Below, piece after piece: positions 45,731 to 57,400 of a DNA stretch of 64,000 nucleotides. Location of the stretch: positions 310,001 to 374,000 of the forward strand of contig JADNYV010000013.1 of assembly GCA_015501055.1 (NCBI GenBank). Direction: 5' to 3'. The notes under the pieces were generated by a model that was given only the letters and a program-made list of their open reading frames with translations, had not been told where the DNA came from and did no database searches. Both the position numbers and the translations under genes were made by a program. Origin of the DNA: Mucidula mucida (lineage: Eukaryota > Basidiomycota > Agaricomycetes > Agaricales > Physalacriaceae). How positions within the stretch are numbered: the first letter of the stretch is position 1; each line of letters begins with the position of its first letter.

Positions 45731-47602
45731 TCAGTCAGAAGTAAAAAGCAAGAACGACAAGCAAATGCACCCTTTCATGATCGCGCTCGTAGTCATTCGC
45801 CTCGCTCTCCGCTTGTGTACGTTATCTTCGTACCGGTCTGTTTCGTCAACAATCTCTTCGCTAATTATTTCTTCAATGATATCTACGCAGAGAATCAGTC
45901 AAATCTTTTGTACCACCGCAACCAAAACGTACCTTCCAACGTGATGACACCAATTGCACCTCCAGCTACGCCTGGCGTTTGTGATATTAGAAGAAGATGA
46001 GCGCGTCCTACCTGACTTCAATCATATTCAGCCAACAGAGTCGAATGGCGATACCGCCAATGGAATGCGCATACAAGTAGTCCAAAGCTTGGAAACAGTT
46101 GATTGTTGGGTACGCTTCGGGAAGAATGGACAGAGGAAAGCTCGAAACAGGAAGCTCGTGTGCGGGATCATAACTCAGTAACTGCGAGCTTCGTGACGTT
46201 GATTTCAGAACGATGCTGAGAAAAGTACGGACCTTTTTGACAAGCAGAAGTCCTATGAATGTCAATGGCTTTCCAGGTTCGTGAATTGGGAATCGTGAAT
46301 AACCGCTTGTGATTCTGCAGATAACGATTAGTGGTCGAAGATTAAAGTCTCAACGGACGAACATCTTATCGACGGTCGTATGATCCAGAACAGTGTCACT
46401 GCTGAGGGAGACTACATCCTGGGAAACGAAATCATTCATCAAACGCGCAACTCCAGAAACGGTACGTACATGTATTGGAGTCATGATTTTCTCAACGCGT
46501 TTTGTGTTGAGTTCCAGCACACCATTCAGGATGTTGATCTCATCATCGCGTAGAGGCTCTTCACCCGTCCGGTGAAATTGGAGGAAAGACTTGAGTTCGG
46601 CCTTTTTGTATGTATGTGTCTCGTTCGACCCAAGGATAAGATCGAGCAGTTTTGCGATTGGCCATGCAACAGGAGCGAATATCCACATGAGAACAAGGAC
46701 GAAGGGCGCACATGTGGCACCTATGGAAAGACCGTATCGAACGCTAACAGACTGAGGAATTATCCTGAATGGTCATCAGACCAGCGCTCTTCCTGGGAAA
46801 TGAATTACCGCGTACTCTCTGATGAAAATGTCAGTGAAAAACAATAAGCCTAGACAGGTCGTGTACACACCCAAAAATAACTGTGACCGGTGAGGGACTC
46901 ATTGCGGCATCTTTATCCGAGAGCACTCACCAATAGCCGTGGTAGATAAAGCAACTGCAGCAAGACCGCCTCCAATCTACGGGGAAAGCGTCAATCACAA
47001 TGTCCAGTGCATTTACGACGAAGCGCGCACCACACTGTCAAGGAAGATGGGAAGACTTTCGTTAACGATCTTGCCGGATGTAAGAATTGGATTGACATGC
47101 GGTAGCACAGACATACGACGTTTCCTAGAAGAAGAACCTGCTTCAAATCAGTATAGAGAAACCTCGAATGAAAGACACTCACCACAAGCACCCAATGCCG
47201 GCCTTTCCGCATTAACGCGAGTACTAGAACGCCGAGTCAAGACGCGTCAAATGTACGTGACAGACGCTCTACCTCGCTTCGCATTCTCCTTTTCACGCGG
47301 ATCGTCCGAAGATGCTGCCAGGACACGCAGGTGTAGGTCGTCCAATCCCATAAGCCCCAGAGTCAAACTAATGAACACGTTCAACGAAATTTTGGGAAAC
47401 ACTAGTCCAAGTTGGCTTGCCCTGCAAAAACGCCACCAGCCAAAACTAATGCAGCACTAATGGCTAGTTTCCAGTAATACTCTGGGGAACCTGGCTCGGG
47501 GTAGTGCTTGTGAGACTTGAGCACCGTTAGTGTCTCTTTGGCGTATGGCAGAGCGAGGGCGCCCAGACACTTTGACACCAACAGAAAAGTCGAGGATCTC
47601 AT
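45731..47602 (-). CDS. CNNM/Mam3-type membrane protein (DUF21 + CBS)
   Basis: Homologue of yeast Mam3 and animal CNNM magnesium transport mediators, probably vacuolar or plasma-membrane. After MRSSTFLLVSKCLGAL comes the DUF21 membrane domain: [75 protein letters not shown] and MWIFAPVAWPIAKLLDLILG. The linker HTYKKAELKSFLQFH and CBS region (ELNTKRVEKIMTPIHVRTVS) follow, ending with GVITLEDIIEEIISEEIVDETDRYEDN. That acidic motif is typical of the family. The protein stops soon after, shorter than most relatives. One intron (47420-47368) has a GC donor. The gene is intact otherwise. Confidence 0.85.
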
Positions 47603-47935
47603 AGCCAGGACCACGGTAAAGGGAAAGGTGAGAAGACAGAATCAACAAGATGGTGGACTTGGTTTAAGAAGTGTTTGTTGGGCTTGGCAGACATTCTATA
47701 TTTGGCGGTCAGTGACTGTGAGAAGCATTTGAAATTTTCTGGAAGAGCTCAACTCGTCCTCCCTCAACGATAAAGCATGACTTAGCGCGCTTTACGCCTA
47801 CATCGCGATGCCTACGGGGTTTTGGCTTTAAGAACTATCTTGGCATCGCCAATAGCGCGCAGATAACGAATGTTATTCAAATGACAGTAATGGTTCGGAA
47901 GATACAAAACGAGCAGGGTATACGATAAAAATGTC
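47603..47935. other. Intergenic, no gene seen
   Basis: 333 bases between the start of the CNNM gene and the 3' end of the sterol dehydrogenase gene, both on the minus strand. It likely holds the promoter of the former and the 3' flank of the latter. Confidence 0.5.
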
Positions 47936-49142
47936 CTAGACACGGCCAGCATCAACTTCGGACTTCCACCACTAGGGAAAGTGTTAGTTGAGCATAGAGG
48001 AACAAAAGAACCTGACTTGGACCAACCTCCATCGTTAACTGAATACCTTCCTGAACCGTGACTTCTGGTTTGTAGCCCAAAATAGCTTTGGCTTTCTCAC
48101 AGTTGAACACCATAGCGGAGGTAGCGAACGTCACAGTGTTGCGCGTAAACGTCGATTCCCTCTTTCCCGCGATCCACGCCATGAACCGCATGACGGACGC
48201 CATGAACAACGCCAACATCTTGGGAATGACGACCGTCTTCTTCCTCGGCGGCATCCGAATGTCTTGTATATCGCGTTGTAAAAGTCGGTTTGGAAATCCC
48301 AGAACAGCATTGGGTCGTCGTTGGTGATAGTAAACGCCTCTCCGGCGACGCGATCGGCTACGCTCGGATCGTCCAGCTTGTCAGCAGCTAGTACATGTCC
48401 CAAGGCAACGTTCCCGATGTAAGTGCGGTCGAACATGTTCTTGTTACTACCGAGCTGTACGTGGGACATCCCACGCTTGACGGCATCGTAGCATCCCGCC
48501 ATGAGTTCGCTGTCACCGGCACTAGTCATCGATAAGCCCAGAGACCCCCGTATGAGCAGTTATCTGAAAGAACTTACCCAAAAAGCCCTCCAGGTCGAAT
48601 AGACACCGTTCGCAAGCCATTCTTGCCATTTGCTGCGAGAACGGCTTCCTCTGCCTTGGCCTTCGAAACCGTATAAGGATCGAAAGGTGTATCGGGGTAG
48701 GGCAAAGTCTCATCTTCAGTATGTCCTTTCCACTGAAGATGACCCCAGAGGAACTATGGTATATCATCTTTGCGACGTCGGCCTCTAAAGCAGCCTCGAT
48801 CACGTTCTGTGTGCCCTCCGTGTTCACTTTGTGAAATATGGGAAGGTTGTCGCGATTTTTGGTCGATAGTGGGGATATGCAATGGAATATGCACGTCGCG
48901 CCTCTCTGAGGACCTAATAAAGGAATGAATTTGACGCGCATAGACTGCTGACGAACCAATTTGATAGCTTTCACGATGTCTGCCTTGTTGCAGACATCGC
49001 CAGGATAGAATGGCACGTCCTCGTATTTTTGCTGGCGTCCAAAAGACGAGACCACGTCACCGCAACTGTGGAGGCGCTGCACGATATGTCTGCCTATGTG
49101 TGTCTCTCCACCCAAGACGAGATACACGTTTCCGGGGGACAT
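47936..49142 (-). CDS. ERG26: Sterol-4-alpha-carboxylate 3-dehydrogenase (C-3 sterol dehydrogenase)
   Basis: NAD(P)-dependent oxidative decarboxylation step in C-4 demethylation of ergosterol precursors, acting at the ER with Erg25 and Erg27. The extended-SDR features are VYLVLGGETHIGRHIVQRL (nucleotide-binding), TCIFHCISPLSTKNRD, NTEGTQNVIEAALEADV, YHSSSGVIFSG, then PYTVSKAKAEEAVL (YxxxK), VSIRPGGLFG, RTYIGNVALGHVLAADKL, and a C-terminal hydrophobic segment (MLALFMASVMRFMAWIAG). The last exon ends TMEWWKSEVDAGRV. The frame is broken by one base near 48730, where a run of G reads as one short. Start ATG 49142. Confidence 0.87.
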
Positions 49143-49519
49143 GATCAACGTACTGCTGTCGGGGTATTGAAAAAGCAAGAAAGAGCGGCGACCCGAATCT
49201 CAGCCTTTCTGAATTTGAAGACCCTTTTAGAGGCGCTGACGCGCTGACGGGCCGCAATGACATCCTACGGTGAAATCTTTGTAACGTCAGAATTGGTACA
49301 CCTCGGCCAAGAGTGTGAGGTCGGCGCCCAACCAAAAGTGGATGAGTAAGCGCAGAGTACCACCGCAGTTGGGGATGAGTAAGCCACGCTCTCCTTCCTG
49401 TCTACGCGTCACGCGTTTGGCGCGTCTCGATTGAATATAAATGAGGGGCAATCTTTCAACATCTAGATTCCAACAATCCATCCCAAATTCACATCCACAT
49501 TTTTCTCTGATCTACAACG
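49143..49519. other. Shared promoter region of ERG26 and methyltransferase genes
   Basis: 377 bases between two divergent genes. It includes the repeat GCGCTGACGCGCTGACGG (near 49232) and a TATA-like box close to the methyltransferase. Confidence 0.5.
49436..49442 (+). promoter_or_regulatory. TATA-like box of the methyltransferase gene
   Basis: TATAAAT lies 78 bases before ATG 49520. The sequence between them is pyrimidine/CA-rich like a fungal 5' leader. Confidence 0.5.
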
Positions 49520-50557
49520 ATGTGCCCCGGAAATCCCAACTGCTACCACCACCAGGCCTTCGAAAAGGCCCAGGCTGACGGGCAAGCGCAAGCTCAGGAG
49601 CATGCGCAACAGCACCACGCTCGTGAGCACGTCCACGTCCACGTCCACGACCACCACGACCATACCCACGCCGCCGACGAGCATGGCCACACCCATGGCG
49701 CTCTTGAGCAGAGCCACGACTATGTCTCAGCCAACAAAGAGCACTTCGACAAGACCGCCGGAGAGTACGAATCCAAAATCCCTGCCATCCAAGAGATTAC
49801 TGCAAAGTTCGTTCTTTGAATTCAGTGTCCGCATTATCCATAGAATTTCTCTCAGGGAAGCCAAATTTATTGTCAGTGACGGCTACAAGTTTGATCCAAA
49901 CTCGACCACCTTGTTGAACTTTGCTTGTGGAACGGGTATGCGACGCCACTGCATTGCGACCATCTAGTAAACTCACACGTTCGACTAGGTCTGATAGAAA
50001 AAGACCTGATCGCCCATTGCAAGCGCATCCAAGGCGTCGACATCAGCCAGGGTATGGTCGACAAATACAACGAACGCGCTGAATCCCTCGGCGTTGCCGA
50101 TAAGATGAGGGCTGTTGCCCTCGAGCTCAAAGCCGACGAAGGCATGTTCGAGGGAGAGAAGTTTGACGTCGTCCTCGTACGTGTCGCCTTCATGACCACC
50201 GAACACTTCATTTTGACCAAATTTCAGTGCACCATGGCTTACCACCATTTCGAGTCTCCACTCGAGATCACAAAGTTACTCAAGTTCTTCTTGAAACCCG
50301 GAGGTGTCCTAATCATCACCGACCGCGAAGGGCAAGCTCAAGGCAATGATAGTGAAGCATTCCCGCCGCATATGAGGCTTGCCGTCCCGCACATGAACGG
50401 GTTTGTCCAAGCCGATATGCGCAAGATGTTCGAAGACGCTGGGTTGGAGGATGTGCAGTATGCTCTTATTCCTGGAGCAATTATGGAGAAGAAGCTCTTT
50501 GGGATAGAAGGAGCAATATTCATGTTAAAGGGGAAGAATCCCCAGGCGCAGCTGTGA
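49520..50557 (+). CDS. SAM-dependent methyltransferase with His-rich N-terminus
   Basis: Class I methyltransferase. Residues 1-75 are unusual: MCPGNPNCYHHQAFEK, then Gln/Ala/His-rich sequence with alternating His (HVHVHVHDHHDHTH) and DEHGHTH, probably a metal-binding segment. The catalytic part has motif I LNFACGTGLI, motif post-I IQGVDISQGMVDKYNERA, a DVVLCTMAYHHF motif, FLKPGGVLIITD, and MRKMFEDAGLEDV near the end. This most resembles UbiE/Coq5-like and arsenite/other small-molecule methyltransferases; the substrate is unknown. Introns at about 49811-49857, 49934-49989 and 50178-50226 fit. The gene is intact. Confidence 0.82.
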
Positions 50558-50653
50558 AACATCAGCGAAAGACATGTCCTATTTTTGACAAGCAGGAAAC
50601 TTCGCATTGTACATGGGAGAATAATAATTTCGTGACTGATATCCAATTTAGAT

Positions 50654-51860
50654 CTAAAAGAACGAGTTCAAAAGTTTTCTCGATGCCTCTACGCCAAGCT
50701 ATACCGCCATCAGTTGAAAGAACAAAAGATCTAGAGAAAGACATACGAATGTGGCAGCATTGGCCGGGAATGCTCTTGCCATCGCAGGAGCAAACCCTTT
50801 CCAGAGTGCGGCAACACCATCAGCAGCTATTGTCTTTCTTGCGCAATCCATGAAGCCAGAATATGTACCGGTAGGTGCAGATTGTATACGTGATTTTATG
50901 ACCTAGATTACTCTCAATGCAACATAAACGAAACTCAAAAACGTCAACGTACATCAGGTGGAATTGCCAGCGACCACATTGCAACACCAGCCATTCCGCC
51001 AGCGAATATGACTGCTCCCAGATTCAGCTCTGATGGTGACGAGCCAGCGGGTGTTAAAGCTTTCTTTGTCACTTCATAGGCAGCGAAATACGCGGCGCTA
51101 CCAGGCCCATCGCGCGCAATGGTCGCGACGGATCCTCGGTATATACTTCTTATACCGCCCTCCTTGTACAGGTGCCTGATAACGTCAACAACACCTTTAT
51201 ACTTGTGTTCTGAACCGCCCTGGCCTTGCACCTGGAGTAACACTTTGGCTCGTTCGACTGGGGCGGTGACGATCGTTGATGGGATTGCAGAGAGGAAACC
51301 CGCAGTTGCCAATTCGACGACAGATAAGCTCTCGCTGGTGCGCTTTGGCGTGAGGGCGAATATCAGCAATTTGGACGTGTCATAAGCCTATTTGGACGTT
51401 GGATACCGATCAAGGCAAACTCGGATTCGCGTACCCAGAAAGATACAGCGAAAATGGGCGTGACACCAAGAAGAGGGGGGACCATGCCGCGATACATCCT
51501 AAAAAACGCGTGTTCAAAAGGCAAACATACATCCAGTTGAAATCGGTGTTCACCCAGTAATGCCATCCTTGGCTACCGTCTTCTTCACCACGTCAAGCGC
51601 ACCGGTGTACGTACCTGATCCGGCTGTCTGTAGTCGCGTTTTTGTCAAGTCGAATGGGTGACCTGGCGAAGCCATCAGCACAGCTTCAGCGTCGCGTCCA
51701 TCGCTACACGCACCGACGAGGACAGCGCAGACGCCTCCGAAGCCTCCCGAAACGAACGACTTGACAGACTCCGCGGTCGCAGAACCAATGTCCTCGGCTG
51801 CTGCTTTGCTCTACACGGTATGTGAGATAATGGAGCGTAATTTTAAGAAACGAGTACCAT
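50654..51860 (-). CDS. CRC1: Mitochondrial carnitine/acylcarnitine carrier
   Basis: Exchanges acylcarnitine for carnitine across the inner mitochondrial membrane. It has three solcar repeats, each with the carrier signature: HPFDLTKTRLQTA, APVERAKVLLQVQGQGG, and IPPDVIKSRIQSAPTGTY. The second and third are typical of CACT. SVKSFVSGGFGGVCAVLVG begins repeat 1, and FPANAATFLGVEASRKLL is the family C-terminus. The first coding exon is only the ATG at 51860 (ATG|GTACTC..TAG|AGCAAAGC), giving MSKAAAEDIG. The other five introns join in phase. The gene is intact. It is functionally linked to the thiolase gene at 34.6 kb through fatty acid oxidation. Confidence 0.87.
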
Positions 51861-52420
51861 TTCCAAACAGCGTAGAGAGTAGTCGTAGTGAAAGAAGGAT
51901 GCGGACTTGGCAGTGTTGTCTGGCGCTGATGGTGGACGGGAACGGAGTCGCGAGAGCCGGGAAAACTGTCACATGAATCTTTTTACCCCCTTTGGAAGAT
52001 GGCCTTGATCGGCCCCGCTTCTTTCCCCGCACAACCACAAAGAGGTTCCGCGGTGTGGTCTAACCATGAGATTTTCAGCAATTTAAAAGCACCAGTACTA
52101 TATATGGTCAAACCACCAAATGATTCTATTGAACAGTAAACATGAAGCGGATTACTTGGAAGAGTTATAGTATTCCGAGTCCTTGTCACTGCCAATCTAG
52201 TTAAGTTCTCAACGACCTTCGGCACGTAGAATTGTACTAATCCGCGTGATACTGCGTGGAAAATCTATTTGACTCTAGTAGGCGTAGATAATAGATGCGC
52301 CACACTTTGGGAAATGCGTCTCAGACTCAAATCACATGACAATGACTCTCACCGCTCGAGTCAGAACTCAAAGATTTGATAAACCCTCTGCTGTATTCCA
52401 AAGCCCATTGACATTAGAAC
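51861..52420. other. Intergenic, promoter region of two divergent genes
   Basis: 560 bases between the carrier (-) and the deaminase-fold gene (+). No repeat or RNA gene is seen. Confidence 0.5.
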
Positions 52421-54052
52421 ATGTCGCAGCTACCGACCTCGACCAAAGTCTACCTCCTCACCTGCCTCGCGACAAAACTTCAAAATGGAATGCAGCCTCC
52501 GGGATATAACATTTTCCAACAGGTCCGTGCTCCTCAGCGGTTGAACTCGAAGCGGGTTCAAGACGCGCTGCGCCGTCGGAGAAGATGCTGAACCATGCAG
52601 CGATTCTCCTCACACGGGGCACCAAAGAGGAACAAAACCGTTCGATTGCCGTATTGCTGTACAACAAGGTACTGAACTGGCCTCAACGTGACGAGTACAA
52701 GGTGAGCGTCCACTAGTACACATTTCCGATAACTGTTTTTGAAGGTATCTCCCCAGTCCAACTCTCCAAATTCGGGATCACAGTTGCAGTCTACGTCTAA
52801 TGTTGCTCGGATGCTATCTTTGCACTACCCGCACCGAGTCACGAGATTCCACAACAGATGAATCGAATTTCCCTACATCCGAGAACTCTCCCGAACCAGC
52901 GGCAGGCTCACCCGATTCGACGTCCCCAGTGCTGTCGATACCGTCGAGTTCGATCAGTTGCTATTAGCGTAAGCGATCTTTCATCATTTCAGACACCTTT
53001 TGACGCTCCGCGATCAGCTCAAGCGCAGCAGACTTACCAGACTTCCACGACTACGTCTCCAGCGCGTTCAAAGTGATGCGCCACGCCGCCCAGAACGCAA
53101 CGCGGTTTACAGACGCGCAGCTCTTCTTCCACTCGCACTGCTTCCCCAAAGTCAAACAGCGAATTGTCACTTTCAACAGCCACTTTCATGACCTCGACGT
53201 TTTACTGGAGTGGAAACCCGACGACTATGAAGAAGGTCTGAGGACCGAAAAGGTCAAGATTAACTCCCCTTATCTGCAGAAGGCGCTCGAACCCTGCGAC
53301 CAAGGCGACGGGTTCTACTGCTTTTCCAAGGAACACGCCCCGCTGTGGATCGCTACGCTCGTACACCTAATCCGGCGTATCGTGCAACAGGTAGATGTCG
53401 TAGATGTGGCGCACACCAACTTGGATGGCATGTATAACCTGTGCACCTTGCTCTCATTATTACGCACATATGTCAAGCGGCACATTCCGGTTCAGGTTTG
53501 GCGGCTTTATAGTATGGAGATGGTGGTAAGGGACTCGGTGTGCAACTTGGAATCGCCGAACGGACAAGACTCTAGGTGAGTACGGTGATGATGATGATTC
53601 GAAATTCCGTGGTTCACAGCGGTATCCAGATGATGGGAGGATACTTCATTTAATGACTCTAGAGGTAAGTTATATCACTTTGCGTCCTCACGTTGTTCGC
53701 GAACTCACAAAATATAGATGAGCTATATTTCCGACCGCATGTCCTCAGTTTCTCCAGGGCATGCATGGTATGACGGCAGTCCTCCACGCAGTGACGTCCA
53801 TGGGCAAGTCCCTCATGAAAGCGCCCGTGCCCATCCGCTGCTCAGTTCTCGACTTGCCAAATGAAAAATCCCCACCCATAACTACAGCCGATGGCGTGTT
53901 AGATCGCCTCGTCATACAATGCTTTCCCGCCAAGTCTCACAACGAAAAGCATCTGGTTTTCCTGAATGCTGCTCTTCGTGGCGCATTTCAGCCAAAGGAA
54001 GGAAATGCGATGCCACGAAGCGCAACCGAAACAGGTGAAGGGACTGAGGAGG

Positions 54053-54387
54053 TGACGTACGCAGTGCGGGGTAGTCGAGGACGGGCGCGGTACGCGCTAG
54101 GTCGTCGCGGGAGGACTCGGGGAAACCACGGGAGGAGGAGACCTGTAGCAGTAAGTAAGATATGGGTCTCAGACGATGGTGGTAAAGTCTGTTATTATAC
54201 CTGTAGCAGTAAGTAAGATATGGCTACAGGTTCTGTGAGTATACGATGAATAATAATAGATCTGTTCAGTACTCACGTCTCAGACGATGGTGGTAAAGTC
54301 TGAGACGCGATCAAGTCCGAATCGGACAGGTAAGCTGCCGCGATCATACAGCTATCTACTCGACCATCACTAGCTCGATGTCCGTCA
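54053..54387 (-). repeat. 3' LTR of the copia element
   Basis: 335 bp, TG..CA ends. It has internal direct repeats: ACCTGTAGCAGTAAGTAAG (54141 and 54199) and GTCTCAGACGATGGTGGT (54166 and 54277). It appears identical to the other LTR. Confidence 0.95.
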
Positions 54388-54400
54388 CTCCCCCTCGAGC
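54388..54400 (-). promoter_or_regulatory. Polypurine tract
   Basis: On the minus strand, GCTCGAGGGGGAG lies immediately before the 3' LTR, where plus-strand DNA synthesis would be primed. Confidence 0.75.
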
Positions 54401-54411
54401 AGTGCAGGGTC

Positions 54412-57400
54412 CTAACCTTCAAGACCAAGGAGACTTCGGAAGTGCTCAAATTTAGCGCGGGCCAGCGGCTTGGTGAGCGTATCGGCGATCATGTTGTCGG
54501 TCTGACAATATGCCAAGGAAACATGACCCAAAGCAATAGCTTGACGCACAAAATGAAAACAGATGTCGATGTGCTTCGTGCGCTCGTGGAATACGGAATC
54601 TTTGGCAATGGATTTGGCATTTTCCGAGTCGGTAAAGAGCGTGGTAGGATTGGATGGATAGATGGAAGGGTTTTGAAGGAGCGGGGATAACTGTTTGAAC
54701 AGTTTGTGGATCCAGATGATGTTCTTGGATGCCGGGGTGAGTCCAACATATTCTGATTCGCCTGTAGACAGGGTAACAAGTGACTGTTTCTTAGAAGTCC
54801 AGTGCACGGCACCACGGCCGACGTACAACACGAATCCGGACATGGATTTCCTGCCGGGTTGGTTTGCGAACGACGCATCATGGTATGCGATGAGCGTGAT
54901 CTCTGGACCGCCAAGGATGAGTTTGAAGTCCTTCGTGCCCTTGAGGTATCGGAGGACGCGGAAGGCCGCTTTGATGTGAGTGGATCGCGGGTCTTCGACG
55001 AACTGTGACAAAGTTGACACGGCGAAGGCGATATCTGGACGTGATCCGACGTTGGCATACATAAGGGATCCGATGATCTCAAGGTACTGTTGTTTTTCTC
55101 GAGCGGTGGTTGGTTCTTGAGAAACCGAAGGTGAGTTGGTGTGGAGAGTTATGCTGGCCTCCATTGGTGTTGAAAACGGTGCGTGATTTTCGATCGCGAA
55201 TCGCTTCACAAGCGTTTCGATGTAGGCCTTCTGACCGATGCTGATGGTTTTTGCATCTAGGTCCCGCGTGATTTGCATCCCGAGCAGCCAGTGGATGGCT
55301 CCAAGATCAACAAGCTCGAAGTGCTTTCCGAGCTCCGCTTTGAAGGCGTCCGATTCTTCCTGGGAGTGGGCTATGATGGTAAAATCATCAGTTGCCACTG
55401 CTACGAGCGTGTAACGGTCCCCGTCGATGCGTTGGAAGACCGCTTCGTCAGCATCGCTCACGGTGAAGCCCATACCTTCCATGGTGGACTTCAACTTTTT
55501 GTACAGGCCTCTGCCTGCCTGCTTCGTGCCGTATAACCCCTTCTTCAGTTTTCCATACCGCTTTTGGCCTTTCAGGTGATCCGGAATGGTGAAGAGGTCG
55601 TCGAGTTCTGGAGGAAATTGGATGTAGACGTCCTCAAGGATTGGAGCGTGGAGGTAAGCGTTCTTGATGTCGGCTTGGTCAATGATAGCACCCATTGATG
55701 CACCAATTGACAGCAGTGTTCGCAATGTCGACAGCCGGACAACGGGCGCATAGCTGTCGTAATAGTCGACACCCTTGATTTGTGAGAATCCGCGGGCGAC
55801 GAAACGAGCTTTGGCGCGCGCAAAGTTCCCGAACTCATCGCACTTAACGCGAAACACAAATTTGGTGCTGACAAGGTTAACACCCTTGGGAACCTCATCA
55901 GCCGACATCAGCTCCCATGTTTCAAACTTTTCACATTGCTTGATCTCCTCGATGATGGACTGTTTCCAGACCTCGCTGTCATCTCCTTCGAGCGCCTCCT
56001 TTGTCGTCATCGGCTCAGCATCAACAAGCATTGCGAAGTCACACGGTTCTTCCTCTGATTCGGATTCGAGGATAAATTTGACTATAGCGGCGATACCGGC
56101 GGTGGTTGGGCGTGTACGGAGGTCGCGTTCCTTGTAGGAACCAGGTTTGGCAGCGGTTGAGCGTTTGGGGCGCCCAGGAAGAGGTTCAGGTTCAGCAGGT
56201 TCGTTGTCAGACTCTGACAACTCGGTGAGAGGTGATAATGGTGCCTCTTCAACTGGTGGCGGCGGTGGATTGGCTGGAATTTGGATTGGTGGAATGGATG
56301 GAATGGATGGCATTGGTTCTAGAGTCTGGGGTGGTTCGACATTGTCGGTTACCTCTTCTATCTCCCCCTCGAACTCCACAGGCTCTGGGATAATGTCCTC
56401 TTGATTGAAATAGACATCCCGTTCCACAGATACCTTCTTGTGTTTCGGCCAATAAATCCTCCAACCCTTCGACTCCGTGTCAACACCCACAAAGTGGACT
56501 TGGATAACACGTTCTGTGAGCTTCTTTGGGTCCTTCAACTTCAACCAGCACTTCATACCCCACGGTCGCAAACCAGATAAGTTTGGCTTGCGCTGTGTTG
56601 ACATCTCGTAAGGTGTTTTTCCAGAGGTGATTGCTTTCGTCGTCGTCCGGTTCCAGATATACTCTGCATGCCGGTGGGCCTCAGCCCAAAGATAGTTCGG
56701 CAAGCCAGACGCAAAAATGAATGCTCGAGTCGTGTCCATTAAGTAGCCGTTTGAGCGCTCGGCGATCCCATTCGATTGAGGAGAGTCATGAACATTGAGA
56801 TGACGTTCAGTTCCACGGCTTTGAAGATGCTCGTCAAAAGCTTTGCTCGTGAATTCTCCCCCTCGATCAGAGCCCAGGACTTTAATGACCTGAACTCCCC
56901 TCTGCACCTTGATCCAGACTTCGTACCGCTTGTAAGCGCCAAGGGCGTCCGACTTTTTAGGCAGGTACTCGGATCGAGATTCGTGGGTGTGAAGATCCCG
57001 AAACGTGCAAGCGTAACGGGCGCCACCAAGGGACTTGACGTCCATAGGACCAATTAGGTCTGTAACCACCTTGTCTCCAGCTCCCTGGACATACTCGTAG
57101 TGCCCCTCCTTTGGAAAAGGTTTGCGCTTGGCCTTGGCCTTGGCATATATCTCGCAAAACTTGGCCTTTGAATTCAGGTCAAGCTTGATTCCCTCGATAT
57201 GGCCGTCGATGTACATCCGTCGTAAAGATGCCGGGTCGCGATGTCCACATATGTGGTGCAACTCCATAAGCGTGACCTTCTGGACCTTGGCAATAAGCGC
57301 AATTTCGGGTCCCAGATTTAGAGTGTTGGTCTTGGAAGATGACGGTATGTTGCAGGCGTACATGCCTTTCGATTCGGGGATTTTGGCGAAGACAGTCGAG

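Noticed and set aside
53761..54216. 151-codon frame ending in the LTR as a complete gene
   Set aside because: It is the host deaminase-fold exon read on into the retrotransposon LTR. The last 50 codons are LTR sequence.
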